A stretch of DNA of 64,000 bases, taken from assembly GCA_040791665.1 (NCBI GenBank), contig JBFNNX010000031.1, positions 184,376-248,375 of the forward strand. The letters run 5' to 3'. The notes beneath the pieces were generated by a model. The model saw only the letters and a program-made list of their open reading frames with translations. It ran no database searches and had not been told where the DNA came from. The position numbers and the translations under genes are program-made. Within the stretch, counting starts at the first letter, position 1, and the number at the start of each line of letters is the position of its first letter. The stretch comes from Thiodiazotropha sp040791665 (GTDB taxonomy: Bacteria > Pseudomonadota > Gammaproteobacteria > Chromatiales > Chromatiaceae). Shown here one piece after another: positions 17,745 through 26,909 of this stretch.

Positions 17745-19631
17745 ATGAGTGGTAGTTACGACGCTTCTGATATCGAAGTCCTCAGCGGTCTGGAACCGGT
17801 ACGTAAGCGACCAGGGATGTACACCGATACCACCCGGCCCAATCATCTTGCCCAGGAGGTTATAGATAACAGTGTCGACGAGGCCGTTGCGGGCTATGCC
17901 AAGTCGATCGATGTCACCCTGCATAAGGACGGTTCGCTGGAGGTGGTGGATGACGGCCGCGGCATGCCTGTGGATGTTCACCCCCAGCAGGGTGTGCCAG
18001 GGGTCGAGGTAATCCTGACCAAACTGCATGCCGGCGGCAAGTTTTCCAACAAAAGTTACCGTTTCGCCGGCGGCCTCCATGGTGTTGGCGTGTCTGTCGT
18101 CAATGCGCTCTCGAAGCATCTGGAGGTATGGGTGCGACGGGGTGGCAAGGAGTACAACATGGCCTTTGCCGACGGTCATAAGGTCTCTGACCTGGAGATC
18201 GTCGGTAAAGTGGGTCGAAACAATACCGGCACTCGTGTGCGTTTCTGGCCCGATTCGAGCTATTTTGACTCCTCACGCTTCTCTACGCGGCAATTACGCC
18301 ATGTTCTCAGGGCGAAAGCGGTACTCTGCCCTGGCCTGAAAGTCTCATTCTTCGATGAGAAGAGTGGTGAGAGGGAGGCATGGGTCTACCAGGATGGGTT
18401 GAGAGACTACCTGCTGGACGCCTTGCATGGCGTGGCAAAGATCCCACAGCAGGCATTTGTGGGTGAAATGTCAGGGAATACCGAAACCGCCGCCTGGGCC
18501 GTGATCTGGTTGCCGGAGGGCGGTGAACTGGTTACGGAGAGCTACGTCAATCTGATTCCCACCTCCCAGGGGGGAACGCATGTAAACGGTCTGCGTACAG
18601 GCCTTACCGACGCGGTCAGAGAGTTCTGCGAATTTCGGAATCTACTTCCCCGCGGGGTCAAGCTGACCCCTGAAGATGTATGGAATCGTGTCTGCTATGT
18701 GCTCTCTGTCAAATTACAGGACCCTCAGTTTTCCGGACAAACCAAAGAGCGTCTATCTTCTAGGGAGTGTGCCGCCTTCGTCTCCGGGGTGGTCAAGGAC
18801 TCCTTCAGTCTTTGGCTGAATCAACATACGGATATGGGTGAACAGATTGCCGAGATGGCGATTTCATCCGCACAGAGCCGAATGCGTGCCGGACGCAAGG
18901 TGGCCAGAAAGAAGGTGACTCAGGGACCGGCTTTGCCTGGCAAGTTGGCCGATTGCAGTTCGGCGGATCCGGCAAGAAGCGAACTGTTTCTGGTAGAGGG
19001 TGATTCAGCTGGAGGGTCGGCGAAACAGGCGAGAGATAGGGAGTTCCAGGCGATCATGCCGTTGCGGGGCAAGATCCTCAACACCTGGGAGGTTGAACAT
19101 GGTGATGTGCTGGCCTCGCAGGAGGTACATGACATTTCCGTCGCCATCGGCGTTGAGCCCGGCAGCAGCGACCTGTCTAACCTAAGGTTCGGCAAAATCT
19201 GCATCCTTGCCGATGCGGATTCGGATGGACTGCATATTGCGACCCTTTTGTGTGCATTGTTTCTGCGTCATTTCAAGCAACTTGTGGAGCAGGGGCATGT
19301 CTACATAGCCATGCCGCCACTCTATAGGATCGATGTGGGAAAACAGGTCTTCTATGCTTTGGATGACTCGGAAAAACAGGGAGTGCTGGATCGCATTGAA
19401 GCGGAGAAATTACGTGGCAAGATCAATGTACAGCGTTTTAAAGGTCTGGGTGAAATGAATCCTTTACAACTACGGGAAACGACTATTCATCCGGATACCC
19501 GTCGCCTGATACAGCTGACGATAGAACATGGCGACAACACAAACCGTATCATGGATATGATGCTTGCCAAGAAGAGGTCGTCCGATCGTAAAAAGTGGCT
19601 GGAAAAGAAAGGGGATCTGGCTGAGATATAA
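17745..19631 (+). CDS. parE: DNA topoisomerase IV subunit B
   Basis: ATPase subunit of topoisomerase IV, which decatenates daughter chromosomes with ParC. At 628 residues it has normal length. The GHKL ATPase shows RPGMYTD, EVIDNSVDEAVAGYA, DDGRGMPVD and GGLHGVGVSVVNALS. The Toprim domain shows EGDSAGGSAKQARDR and DADSDGLHI. The RPGMYTD start and absence of the GyrB insertion favour ParE over GyrB. The parC gene is not in the window. A MITE-like element lies 77 bp upstream. Confidence 0.96.
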   Translation: MSGSYDASDIEVLSGLEPVRKRPGMYTDTTRPNHLAQEVIDNSVDEAVAGYAKSIDVTLHKDGSLEVVDDGRGMPVDVHPQQGVPGVEVILTKLHAGGKFSNKSYRFAGGLHGVGVSVVNALSKHLEVWVRRGGKEYNMAFADGHKVSDLEIVGKVGRNNTGTRVRFWPDSSYFDSSRFSTRQLRHVLRAKAVLCPGLKVSFFDEKSGEREAWVYQDGLRDYLLDALHGVAKIPQQAFVGEMSGNTETAAWAVIWLPEGGELVTESYVNLIPTSQGGTHVNGLRTGLTDAVREFCEFRNLLPRGVKLTPEDVWNRVCYVLSVKLQDPQFSGQTKERLSSRECAAFVSGVVKDSFSLWLNQHTDMGEQIAEMAISSAQSRMRAGRKVARKKVTQGPALPGKLADCSSADPARSELFLVEGDSAGGSAKQARDREFQAIMPLRGKILNTWEVEHGDVLASQEVHDISVAIGVEPGSSDLSNLRFGKICILADADSDGLHIATLLCALFLRHFKQLVEQGHVYIAMPPLYRIDVGKQVFYALDDSEKQGVLDRIEAEKLRGKINVQRFKGLGEMNPLQLRETTIHPDTRRLIQLTIEHGDNTNRIMDMMLAKKRSSDRKKWLEKKGDLAEI

Positions 19632-19652
19632 CAACTGTTTAGAGATCGAGGA

Positions 19653-20234
19653 ATGATGTTTTACAGTAAACATTTTAACAAGACCGAGTTGAGCTTGAGC
19701 CGTGTTTTCTTTCTCCTCGCCTTGTTTTTTGCCAGTGGTTGGTTGAACTCTTCGTATGCGGCTGAGTTTGAACCGCTCGATGAGATTTCTCTCATGAGTA
19801 TGGCTGAACACTTGAAGACTATGCAGCAGCTGGCGCCGCAATTACGCATACAATTGAGAAGCGTACGCATGACTATGAAATTCGATATCAGGCAGATTCA
19901 TGACATCGAGCGCGGTATCGGAAAAGCGCAAACCGATATCGAGCGTTTGATCGCTATGCATAAAACAGATCGTGTCAACTCCACCAGAGCCCACTTTCTG
20001 GTGGATGACCTTCGACGCAAGGCATCAACCCTGGATCAAGGCCTGTCGCATGTAACACAACGGATTATGAAGAAGTATGGTGTGTCGGAGGAAAATGAGA
20101 TTCAGAATACGGGAATCAGTGAGGAAGACAGTCAACTGCTCTCCCTGCTTCAAGATTACAGTCGATTGGTGAATCAGAGTTTGCAGCTGGTATCCGGGGA
20201 GCCCCGGGATATATCACCGCAATCGACGGAGTAA
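19653..20234 (+). CDS. Hypothetical exported coiled-coil protein, 193 aa
   Basis: I do not recognise the family. It starts 21 bp after parE behind a GAGGA site (ATG 19653), so it is probably co-transcribed. An N-terminal hydrophobic signal (about residues 17-36, SLSRVFFLLALFFASGW, cleavage near SYAAE) is followed by a helical, charged region likely to form a coiled coil. It has no cysteine in the mature part. Location is probably periplasmic; function unknown. Confidence 0.7.
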   Translation: MMFYSKHFNKTELSLSRVFFLLALFFASGWLNSSYAAEFEPLDEISLMSMAEHLKTMQQLAPQLRIQLRSVRMTMKFDIRQIHDIERGIGKAQTDIERLIAMHKTDRVNSTRAHFLVDDLRRKASTLDQGLSHVTQRIMKKYGVSEENEIQNTGISEEDSQLLSLLQDYSRLVNQSLQLVSGEPRDISPQSTE

Positions 20235-20396
20235 CCACTCTTCGCTCGGCGTATCTGCGGAAAACGCAGTGATTTGCCATATGTCAATGATCGCTCAGCG
20301 AACACCATGCATCATTGCGGCCTATATCCGTTAATCCGGCAGCGAATTGGATCTATCTAATTGCCGGGTTATTAGTCAGTGCCAATACACCAAATG

Positions 20397-20580
20397 CTAG
20401 TATCATTAATCCAATAGGCTCTGTTGTTTCCGAATATAGCGCTGATCAAGGCGCGAGGTGAGAGGTTTTGTGATGCCAAATAGACGACGAACAATGCTTG
20501 GTGGCGCTTTTCCTGGCACAATCCGCCGGGTGAAAAATCGCCCCGGCAGAGCCGGTTGGATAAGTGTTAGCAGGCCCTAG
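20397..20580 (+). repeat. MITE-like element, copy B
   Basis: 184 bp upstream of the SCO gene. It begins CTAG, then ATTAATCCAATAGG, TCTGTTG and GATCAAGGCGCGAGG. It ends CCCCGGCAGAGCCGGTTGGA and GTGTTAGCAGGCCCTAG at 20580. About eight bases of the left terminus are missing compared with copy D. The right end lies 60 bp before the SCO start. Confidence 0.88.
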
Positions 20581-20639
20581 ATCGCCGTCACGGACGGGTT
20601 GCAGTTCGACCATGACATTCAGGTGATAGAGTTATCGAT

Positions 20640-21260
20640 ATGCAAAGAATAGCACTTTATGCAGCTATCGCTTTGGCGGGTTGTGTACTCATATGGCTGC
20701 TTTTATTCTGGAATCCTGTCGCTCGGGATGAGCATGTCGTTATCGATCCGGCGATTACCACGGAACCGACAGGCGGCGATTTTTCCTTAACCTCCTATCG
20801 CGGTCCAGTCAGTCTGAGTGACTATCGCGGCAAGGTCGTACTGCTCTATTTTGGCTATACTTGGTGCCCCGATATTTGCCCGACCAATCTTGCCATGATG
20901 AGTACGGCCCTGTCGGCAATGAACGACGCTGAGCGAGCTCAGATACAACCGCTGTTTGTGAGTGTCGATCCGGAACGTGATACCCCGCAACGCCTGAAGG
21001 AGTATGTCGAGTATTTCCATCCCTCACTACTCGGTCTGACCGGCGGTAAGAATGTGATTGACGAAATAGTCGAACGATATGGCGGCGCATACCGTATCGT
21101 GGACAAAAAGGATGATGAACCTTATGTCGTTGATCACACGTCCGATACCTATATCATCGACAAGCGGGGCAAGTTGGTGCGTAGGATGGCGCATGGATCC
21201 GGCATCGAGGAGATGCTCGGCGCAATACAACCGCTGCTTCAGGAAAACCTGAGTAGATAG
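20640..21260 (+). CDS. SCO1/SenC/PrrC-family copper chaperone
   Basis: Membrane-anchored thioredoxin-fold protein delivering copper to the CuA site of cytochrome oxidase subunit II, or acting as a thiol reductase. An N-terminal membrane helix (about residues 4-24) precedes the copper motif CPDIC (Cys76, Cys80) and the distal ligand His166 (VDHTSDTY). At 206 residues it is normal. It lies about 15 kb from the oxidase cluster at 35-43 kb, where a SCO gene would normally close the operon. Its last 22 bases overlap the convergent ppx. Confidence 0.95.
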   Translation: MQRIALYAAIALAGCVLIWLLLFWNPVARDEHVVIDPAITTEPTGGDFSLTSYRGPVSLSDYRGKVVLLYFGYTWCPDICPTNLAMMSTALSAMNDAERAQIQPLFVSVDPERDTPQRLKEYVEYFHPSLLGLTGGKNVIDEIVERYGGAYRIVDKKDDEPYVVDHTSDTYIIDKRGKLVRRMAHGSGIEEMLGAIQPLLQENLSR

Positions 21261-22750
21261 CCCGCCGATTCCAGGTAGTCCGCCTCCTGCTCCAGCTCCT
21301 TTCGAGTCAATGGATGGTGAGCAATCCACTCTTTGGGAAATACCAGGGATACTTTGTGATCTTCCACCTCCAACCGCGGTACGGGCTTTGCCGCCGCTGA
21401 TCTTGCCCGATGGGTCAGTACGGAGAGCCGAAGCAGCATGCAGAGCTGTTTTGTACAGCTCACTACATCCTTGGGAAGCGCCTCGAATACGACGGTTGGG
21501 AATTTACGCCGATGTCCTCTGACCAGGGCGGCAAGAACCTTCTGCTCCTGCAGGGAGAAGCCGGATAGATCGGATTTTTCCAGCAGGTAGGCGCCGTGTT
21601 TTTGAAATTGACTGTGAGAGACTGTCAATCCTATCTCATGGACCTTGGCTGCCCATGAAAGCATTGCGATATGACGCGGTTCCTGCAGATTCCAGGGTCT
21701 CTTAGCCTGTTCCAGGAGGGCCAGGGCGGTGGTCTCCACTCGGTCGGCCTGTTCCTGGTCCACATCGTATCGGCGCATCAGGGTTTTAAGGGTCCGCTCA
21801 CGGGCATCCTCCTGTTGGCTGCGTCCGACCATGTCGTATATCAGGCCTTCGCGCAAGGCCTCGGAAGAGACTTCCATATGTTCGATGCCGATCTGATCGA
21901 AGATCGCCGATAGTACGGCAAGACCTCCGGCAAACACCGGTTTTCTCTCTTCAGACAACCCCTTCAATGAAAGCTTGTCTATGCTGCCGGCATCGGTCAA
22001 TGTTTGCTTGAGACGCTCCAGTGAGTCACGATAGATTCCGGTTTCGCTCCATCCCTGTTGCAGGATTACGTTTCCGATCGATTTGATACTGCCTGAACTG
22101 CCGATTGCCCGCGTCCAATCCCCATCTCTGAATTCATACCTTACCGGACGAATTTCCAAGCTGCAGGCAAGCTCCGCATCACGCATGGCCTGTGCCGTTA
22201 TCTTACCCTCGGCAAAGAATCTGCGGCTTATACTGACGCACCCCATATGAAGACTCTCCCGCTCTTGAGGCTGATAACCTTGACCGATGATCAATTCGGT
22301 ACTGCCACCACCGATATCGACCACCAAACGTGTTTCATCCCCCGCGGCGAGGCCGTGCGCCACACCAAGGTAGATCAGCCGCGCCTCCTCACGTCCGGCG
22401 ATGATCTCAATAGGATGCAGCAGCGCCTTTTCGGCCAGAGCGTGGAAGTTGTCATCAGCATGAATCTGGCGCATGGTATTGGTGCCGACAACACGGATAT
22501 TTTCAGCCGGTAACGGACGTAGTCGTTGTGCATATCTTTGTAAACAATCGAGGGCCCGCTCTGCAACGTGGGGTTTGAGACGCTTGTCTGCGGTCAACCC
22601 TTCACCGAGTCTGACGGTCTCTTTCATCCTGTCGATGATCTGTAGATGACCGTCGATGACCCGCGCAACGATCAGGTGAAAACTGTTTGAGCCGAGGTCA
22701 ATGGCAGCGATCGCTTCATCGAGATTGGCTTCTGGGATCTGTTCCGGCAT
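21239..22750 (-). CDS. ppx: Exopolyphosphatase (Ppx/GppA family)
   Basis: Releases phosphate from polyphosphate chains or hydrolyses pppGpp. At 503 residues it has the Ppx/GppA ASKHA domain (AAIDLGSNSFHLIVARV at the N-terminus, VVDIGGGSTELIIG) and a C-terminal HD-like helical domain (SWAAKVHEIGLTVSHSQFQK). Length and C-terminal domain favour Ppx over the shorter forms. No ppk gene is adjacent. The 5' side faces a repeat element. Confidence 0.95.
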   Translation of the reverse strand: MPEQIPEANLDEAIAAIDLGSNSFHLIVARVIDGHLQIIDRMKETVRLGEGLTADKRLKPHVAERALDCLQRYAQRLRPLPAENIRVVGTNTMRQIHADDNFHALAEKALLHPIEIIAGREEARLIYLGVAHGLAAGDETRLVVDIGGGSTELIIGQGYQPQERESLHMGCVSISRRFFAEGKITAQAMRDAELACSLEIRPVRYEFRDGDWTRAIGSSGSIKSIGNVILQQGWSETGIYRDSLERLKQTLTDAGSIDKLSLKGLSEERKPVFAGGLAVLSAIFDQIGIEHMEVSSEALREGLIYDMVGRSQQEDARERTLKTLMRRYDVDQEQADRVETTALALLEQAKRPWNLQEPRHIAMLSWAAKVHEIGLTVSHSQFQKHGAYLLEKSDLSGFSLQEQKVLAALVRGHRRKFPTVVFEALPKDVVSCTKQLCMLLRLSVLTHRARSAAAKPVPRLEVEDHKVSLVFPKEWIAHHPLTRKELEQEADYLESAGYLLRFS

Positions 22751-22936
22751 TCTCTATCTTGACTCCTGATTATGTGATACTGAGCGCTCAATATACTCTG
22801 ATGAGGATCTTTAGCCCTGCTTAAAAGGTCAGACATCATATCAGGAATTATTGACAGGAGCCTGTCAACGTCCCGCCGCGGGATTGCGTCCTGGACGCCA
22901 CTTTCAACAATCGGTGACAATAGTGACTGACGAGTC

Positions 22937-23289
22937 ATCAGGGCCAGTCAACACGCATCCAATTGGTCCTGTTGCACCTGAAAAAGCGCCAATCAAGGCG
23001 CGAGGAGAGAGGTTTGGTTACGCCAAATGAACGACGAGCAACGCAGCGTGGCGCATTATCAGGCGTACCCCAAGGGCATTTCCTTCAGGGCGTACCCCAA
23101 AGGCACTTCCTTCGGGGTGCACCCCAAGGGCACTTCCTTCGGGGCGCGTCCCGTAGGGTTGGGGCTGTTATTCCGCTCAGCGAAGTGATGATTCGCTTAG
23201 GTAGTGCAACTACACATCGCTCATGCTGCCTTGCAGGACGAATAAACAGTCCCGATAGGGATGATCGGATGAGTGTTAACAGGCGCTAG
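22937..23289 (+). repeat. MITE-like element, copy C, with three 27-bp internal repeats
   Basis: About 353 bp between ppx and the NUDIX gene. The left end (CAGGGCCAGTCAACACGCAT, CCAATTGG, CCTGTTGCACCTGAAAAAGC) and right end (TTGCAGGACGAATAAACAGT, GTGTTAACAGGCGCTAG) match the family. It is longer than the others because of 27-bp tandem units starting at 23064, 23091 and 23118, with a partial fourth at 23145 (ACCCCAAGGGCACTTCCTTC core). The 27-bp period keeps a 108-codon frame open (22963-23289), but I regard that frame as incidental. Confidence 0.88.
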
Positions 23290-23299
23290 GATCTGGATA

Positions 23300-23875
23300 A
23301 TGAAGTATTGCAGCTACTGCGGCGCAGAGGTCGAAGTCAAGGTTCCCGAAGGTGATAACAGGCCAAGACATGTTTGTAATATCTGCAGTACCGTTCATTA
23401 TCAAAATCCCAAGATCGTCGTCGGATGCATTCCCGTGTGGGGAAGGCAAATCCTCTTATGTCGCCGAGCCATAGAACCCCGCTATGGTTTGTGGACCGTG
23501 CCGGCAGGATTTATGGAGAATGGTGAGACGAGTCAACAAGGCGCCGCTCGCGAAACCTTGGAGGAGGCATGTGCACGGGTTGAAGTGGAAGGGCTATACA
23601 CGCTATTCAATCTTCCGCATATCAATCAGGTATATCTGTTGTTTCGCAGTCGCTTGCTCAACCTCGATTTCGCTGCGGGGGAGGAGAGCCTGGAAGTCAA
23701 GTTATTCGATGAACAGGAGATACCTTGGGAAAAGCTTGCTTTTCCTGTGATAAAAGAGTCGCTAAAGCTCTATTATGCCGATCGCGAAACGGGGAAATAT
23801 CCATTGCGTGGCGGCACCATAGTCCGTGCCGCAGGTTCAGCCAGAGGCTACCGCACTATCCTTGATCCGGGTTAG
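23300..23875 (+). CDS. NUDIX hydrolase with N-terminal zinc ribbon
   Basis: Pyrophosphohydrolase of nucleoside diphosphate derivatives, of the type with an NADH-pyrophosphatase-like zinc ribbon. ATG 23300 begins MKYCSYCG; the ribbon is Cys4, Cys7, Cys26, Cys29. The NUDIX box spans about residues 70-92 (GFMENGETSQQGAARETLEE), with Cys at the position usually occupied by the last Gly. At 191 residues the length is usual. Substrate is unknown. The gene is bracketed by MITE copy C, whose end lies 11 bp before the start codon, and by an end fragment at 23955-23980. Confidence 0.92.
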   Translation: MKYCSYCGAEVEVKVPEGDNRPRHVCNICSTVHYQNPKIVVGCIPVWGRQILLCRRAIEPRYGLWTVPAGFMENGETSQQGAARETLEEACARVEVEGLYTLFNLPHINQVYLLFRSRLLNLDFAAGEESLEVKLFDEQEIPWEKLAFPVIKESLKLYYADRETGKYPLRGGTIVRAAGSARGYRTILDPG

Positions 23876-23954
23876 CGATCATTTTCACGACATATGCCGA
23901 GTACTTCCATGTAGATATCGGCGTGACGCTATGCGGCCGGCCAGGAGGCGCACT

Positions 23955-23980
23955 CCGCAGGGAGTGTTAACAGGCCCTAG
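23955..23980 (+). repeat. MITE right-end fragment, overlapping the NYN gene stop
   Basis: GGAGTGTTAACAGGCCCTAG matches the right terminus of the MITE family, with no convincing left half. A weak match to copy A (CATGTAGAT, CGGC) near 23910 may be worn interior sequence. The terminal CTAG supplies the TAG stop codon of the minus-strand NYN gene. Confidence 0.75.
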
Positions 23981-24816
23981 AGTCCCGTACCGCCATAGCT
24001 TGGTACCAGACGTACGTTATTGGCCACATAGCCGTCATCCTTATCACTCTTTTGGATATAGAATTCGAGTATGGAATCCCGATTTGACATGACCTCATCC
24101 GTGACTTCGTCGGCCAGTTCATTGGCATGGCAAAAGACGCTTTCGTAAGGTGAGCCCTCTTGGCGGGGATCGATAATCCACATATTGGGATCGATACGTT
24201 TGAGAAAACGCAAAAAACCGTACCCCTTTTCCGGAAACCATTTTGCACAGACACCCCGGACACAGGAACCCGGTTCTCCCCATTCATTGCGCGGTTCATA
24301 TGAGATCGGCAACAAATCGGGGATCAGAAAACCCGAATAGTAATCATCCACAAGTCTGCGCAACTCCTGCGAAACATTACGGAATCCCAGCAATTCCACA
24401 CGGCAGCCACGATCCTGCAGGGCGGTTACGACCTGCAGAAAATCACCGTCGCCGGTGACCAGAAGCAGCAGGTCGAGCTTCTCCGATTGCAACATGGCGT
24501 CAACGGCCATATCCAGGTCTGCATTGGCTTTGGTGGTGACGTTACCCTCTTCATCCGTATAACGGCGCACATTCTTCACAATGACCTTCCAGCCGTACTC
24601 CCTTACCATCTGCTGGTAGGTCATTGCACGACGACGATATTCAGGATCCTCCTTGGCGCGCTCCTGGTCGAAGGCAATGTAGGTATTGAGTCTGAGTAGG
24701 GAGCCGCCGTATCTTGCAGCGAACATCCTTAGGATGTCGTAGCGTAGCTGGTATCCGCCGTTGTATCGAACATTTTCTGCGTCGACAAACACGCCAATTT
24801 TAATATCTTGATGCAA
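23977..24816 (-). CDS. NYN-domain nuclease (LabA/DUF88 type) fused to a cold-shock-like domain
   Basis: Residues 1-165 form a NYN (PIN-like) nuclease with the acidic metal site: VDAEN (Asp12, Glu14), NADLDMAVDAM (Asp100, Asp102) and TGDGDF (Asp123, Asp125). Residues 187-272 resemble a cold-shock OB fold: CAKWFPEKGYGFLRF (RNP1-like), ESVFCHANEL (RNP2-like) and VANNVRLV at the end. An RNA-binding plus RNase role is inferred; substrates are unknown. It is a single-gene unit. The stop codon is formed by the end of a repeat element, so the last residues may have changed recently. Confidence 0.88.
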   Translation of the reverse strand: MHQDIKIGVFVDAENVRYNGGYQLRYDILRMFAARYGGSLLRLNTYIAFDQERAKEDPEYRRRAMTYQQMVREYGWKVIVKNVRRYTDEEGNVTTKANADLDMAVDAMLQSEKLDLLLLVTGDGDFLQVVTALQDRGCRVELLGFRNVSQELRRLVDDYYSGFLIPDLLPISYEPRNEWGEPGSCVRGVCAKWFPEKGYGFLRFLKRIDPNMWIIDPRQEGSPYESVFCHANELADEVTDEVMSNRDSILEFYIQKSDKDDGYVANNVRLVPSYGGTGL

Positions 24817-25373
24817 TGTGTTGTACCTGAACTATTAAAAAGATAAAAAGTGTTTAGGCATTGTGTGATGAAGCGACATCCCCACGATTGAGGGTCGTTG
24901 ACAGTGCGTGTATCCCTGCTAGTCCTATGGCGTTGGTCACGCCGATTGTACGCCCAATGGGTCGAATAGCTCGATCAATAGCCTGTTTTTTTAAAGATGG
25001 AAAACCAACCAAAAATAATATAGATAGTTATGTATTGATAATCGTTTCATTCATCTTTGTTCTTAAAAGTATATTAATTATACAACGGTTTTGGGAATAT
25101 TTTTAATGGCGAGCTAAACTAAGACTCACAAAATTGCGGGATATTTCGCGATTTCCCTAAGTTTCCCATGTCTGTACCGCAGGTAAGAGTCGTTGCTGCT
25201 GGATACCGGATAATCATGCATAGCAGCGTATTTGGAAGATAAATAATCTCCGTCGGTACTATGAAATATTGCCATTGCATTGGGAAAGAGAAATTCGTGA
25301 TTCACGCAAGCCTTACAATTGAACATGTTATAAGATAGAACAAAACAATAACGGAAACCCAAAGGCGGGTAAC
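24817..25373. other. Intergenic region, 557 bp
   Basis: AT-rich gap between the divergent NYN and zwf genes. It should contain both promoters. An 81-codon frame (24861-25106) and a minus-strand 78-codon frame show no family features and are not called. No repeat of the families in this window was seen. Confidence 0.4.
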
Positions 25374-26909
25374 ATGACGGCCACCGATATTCCGGTACAT
25401 CAACGTTTCAACGCGCATGAACTGTTTCTGCAGGCAGATCGATTAGAGCCATGTGTATTGGTGATTTTCGGTGCTGCTGGTGATTTGACGCAACGGAAAC
25501 TCATACCCGCACTCTATAACTTGGTGCGTGAACAGGTGCTGGATGAACGTTTTGCCGTAATCGGCTACAGTCGCAGGCCTCAAAGCGACAACCAATATCG
25601 GGCAATCCTTTTTGATGGCCTAAAGACCTATTCGCGATCTCAGCCCATCGATGACAGTGTCTGGCAGGCATTCAGCAAGCACATCAGCTACGTGAAAGGT
25701 GATTTTGAAGACCCGGAAGGTTATGTTGCCCTGCGCGGCGCATTGGAAGCCGTCGAGCAATTGATCGGCAGCGATGGAAATCGTCTTTTCTATTTCGCCA
25801 CGCCTCCCTCGGCGGCGCCGGTGATACTACACCGTCTGAGTGAGGCCGGGTTACTGCAATCTGGAGGGTCAGCAATACCTTGGACAAGAGTTGTCATGGA
25901 AAAACCCTATGGCCGGGATCTCGAATCGGCAAGCGATCTGAACCGTATCGTCGCCGAGGTGTTGCAAGAGGATCAGGTCTACCGGATCGATCACTATTTG
26001 GGTAAGGAGACGGTACAGAATATATTGGTGGCTCGTTTGGGAAACACCATATTCGAACCCCTGTGGAATCGAAAATATATCGATCATGTGCAGATCACTG
26101 CAGCGGAATCCATCGGCGTGGAAGGCAGGGGCAGATTCTATGACAGAACAGGGGTGATAAGGGATATGGTTCAGAGTCATCTGCTGCAGGTACTCTCACT
26201 CTGCGCCATGGAACCGCCGGTCTCTTTCGCCGCTGACGATATTCGCGATAAACGGGTCGAGGTATTGCGTTCCCTGCGCCAATTCTCATCCCGGGAGGTA
26301 TTGGAAAATATGGTCTTCGGCCAGTATCGCGGCTACCGCGATGAGGAGAATGTGGAGCCAAAGTCACGAACACCAACCTATGCCGCCATCAAATGCTATG
26401 TCGATAACTGGCGATGGCAGGGTGTCCCGTTCTTTCTTCGGGTCGGCAAGCATCTGGCGCAGCGGATGACCGAAATCTCGGTAGTGTTTCGTCCTGTCCC
26501 GTTGTGCCTGTTCGGGCGTGACGATGTCTGTCAGGATCTGGAACCGAATGTGTTGACCATCCGCATCCAGCCCGATGAGGGCATGGCCCTTAAGATATCC
26601 AGCAAGCGGCCGGGTGGTGAGATGGAGGTGGGTTCGGTGGAGATGGACTTCAGCTACTCAGAGACATACACCCATCCCATCAAAGATGCTTACGAAAGAC
26701 TGCTGTTGGATGCGATGAAAGGGGATGCCACTCTCTTCGCCAGACGGGATGAAGTGGAGTTCGCCTGGCGTTTCGTAACCCCCATTCTGAATCACTGGGA
26801 AGCAGCGACAAAACGGCAACCTTTATTTTATGCCGAGGGCAGTGAAGGTCCCGAAGAAGCCGAAAAATTGATGGACCGTTACAATCGTCAATGGCGGGAG
26901 ATAGTCTGA
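25374..26909 (+). CDS. zwf: Glucose-6-phosphate 1-dehydrogenase
   Basis: First enzyme of the oxidative pentose phosphate pathway: glucose 6-phosphate to 6-phosphogluconolactone with NADP reduction. At 511 residues it has the nucleotide-binding start VIFGAAGDLTQRKL (Gly33-Leu38), the substrate motif RIDHYLGKETVQN and RFYDRTGVIRDMVQSHLLQV. Its stop overlaps the pgl start (TGATG), and gnd follows, so the whole oxidative branch is one operon. No edd/eda is adjacent, so the Entner-Doudoroff branch is not indicated here. Confidence 0.98.
   Translation: MTATDIPVHQRFNAHELFLQADRLEPCVLVIFGAAGDLTQRKLIPALYNLVREQVLDERFAVIGYSRRPQSDNQYRAILFDGLKTYSRSQPIDDSVWQAFSKHISYVKGDFEDPEGYVALRGALEAVEQLIGSDGNRLFYFATPPSAAPVILHRLSEAGLLQSGGSAIPWTRVVMEKPYGRDLESASDLNRIVAEVLQEDQVYRIDHYLGKETVQNILVARLGNTIFEPLWNRKYIDHVQITAAESIGVEGRGRFYDRTGVIRDMVQSHLLQVLSLCAMEPPVSFAADDIRDKRVEVLRSLRQFSSREVLENMVFGQYRGYRDEENVEPKSRTPTYAAIKCYVDNWRWQGVPFFLRVGKHLAQRMTEISVVFRPVPLCLFGRDDVCQDLEPNVLTIRIQPDEGMALKISSKRPGGEMEVGSVEMDFSYSETYTHPIKDAYERLLLDAMKGDATLFARRDEVEFAWRFVTPILNHWEAATKRQPLFYAEGSEGPEEAEKLMDRYNRQWREIV

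Noticed and set aside
23064..23171. Possible CRISPR-like array
   Set aside because: The units are head-to-tail 27-bp tandem copies without unique spacers.
22963..23289. 108-codon frame with nine-residue repeats
   Set aside because: It lies wholly inside the MITE-like element, has no convincing start signal, and is explained by the 27-bp tandem repeats.
24861..25106. 81-codon frame upstream of zwf
   Set aside because: Composition changes abruptly in the middle and no motif is present; probably not coding.
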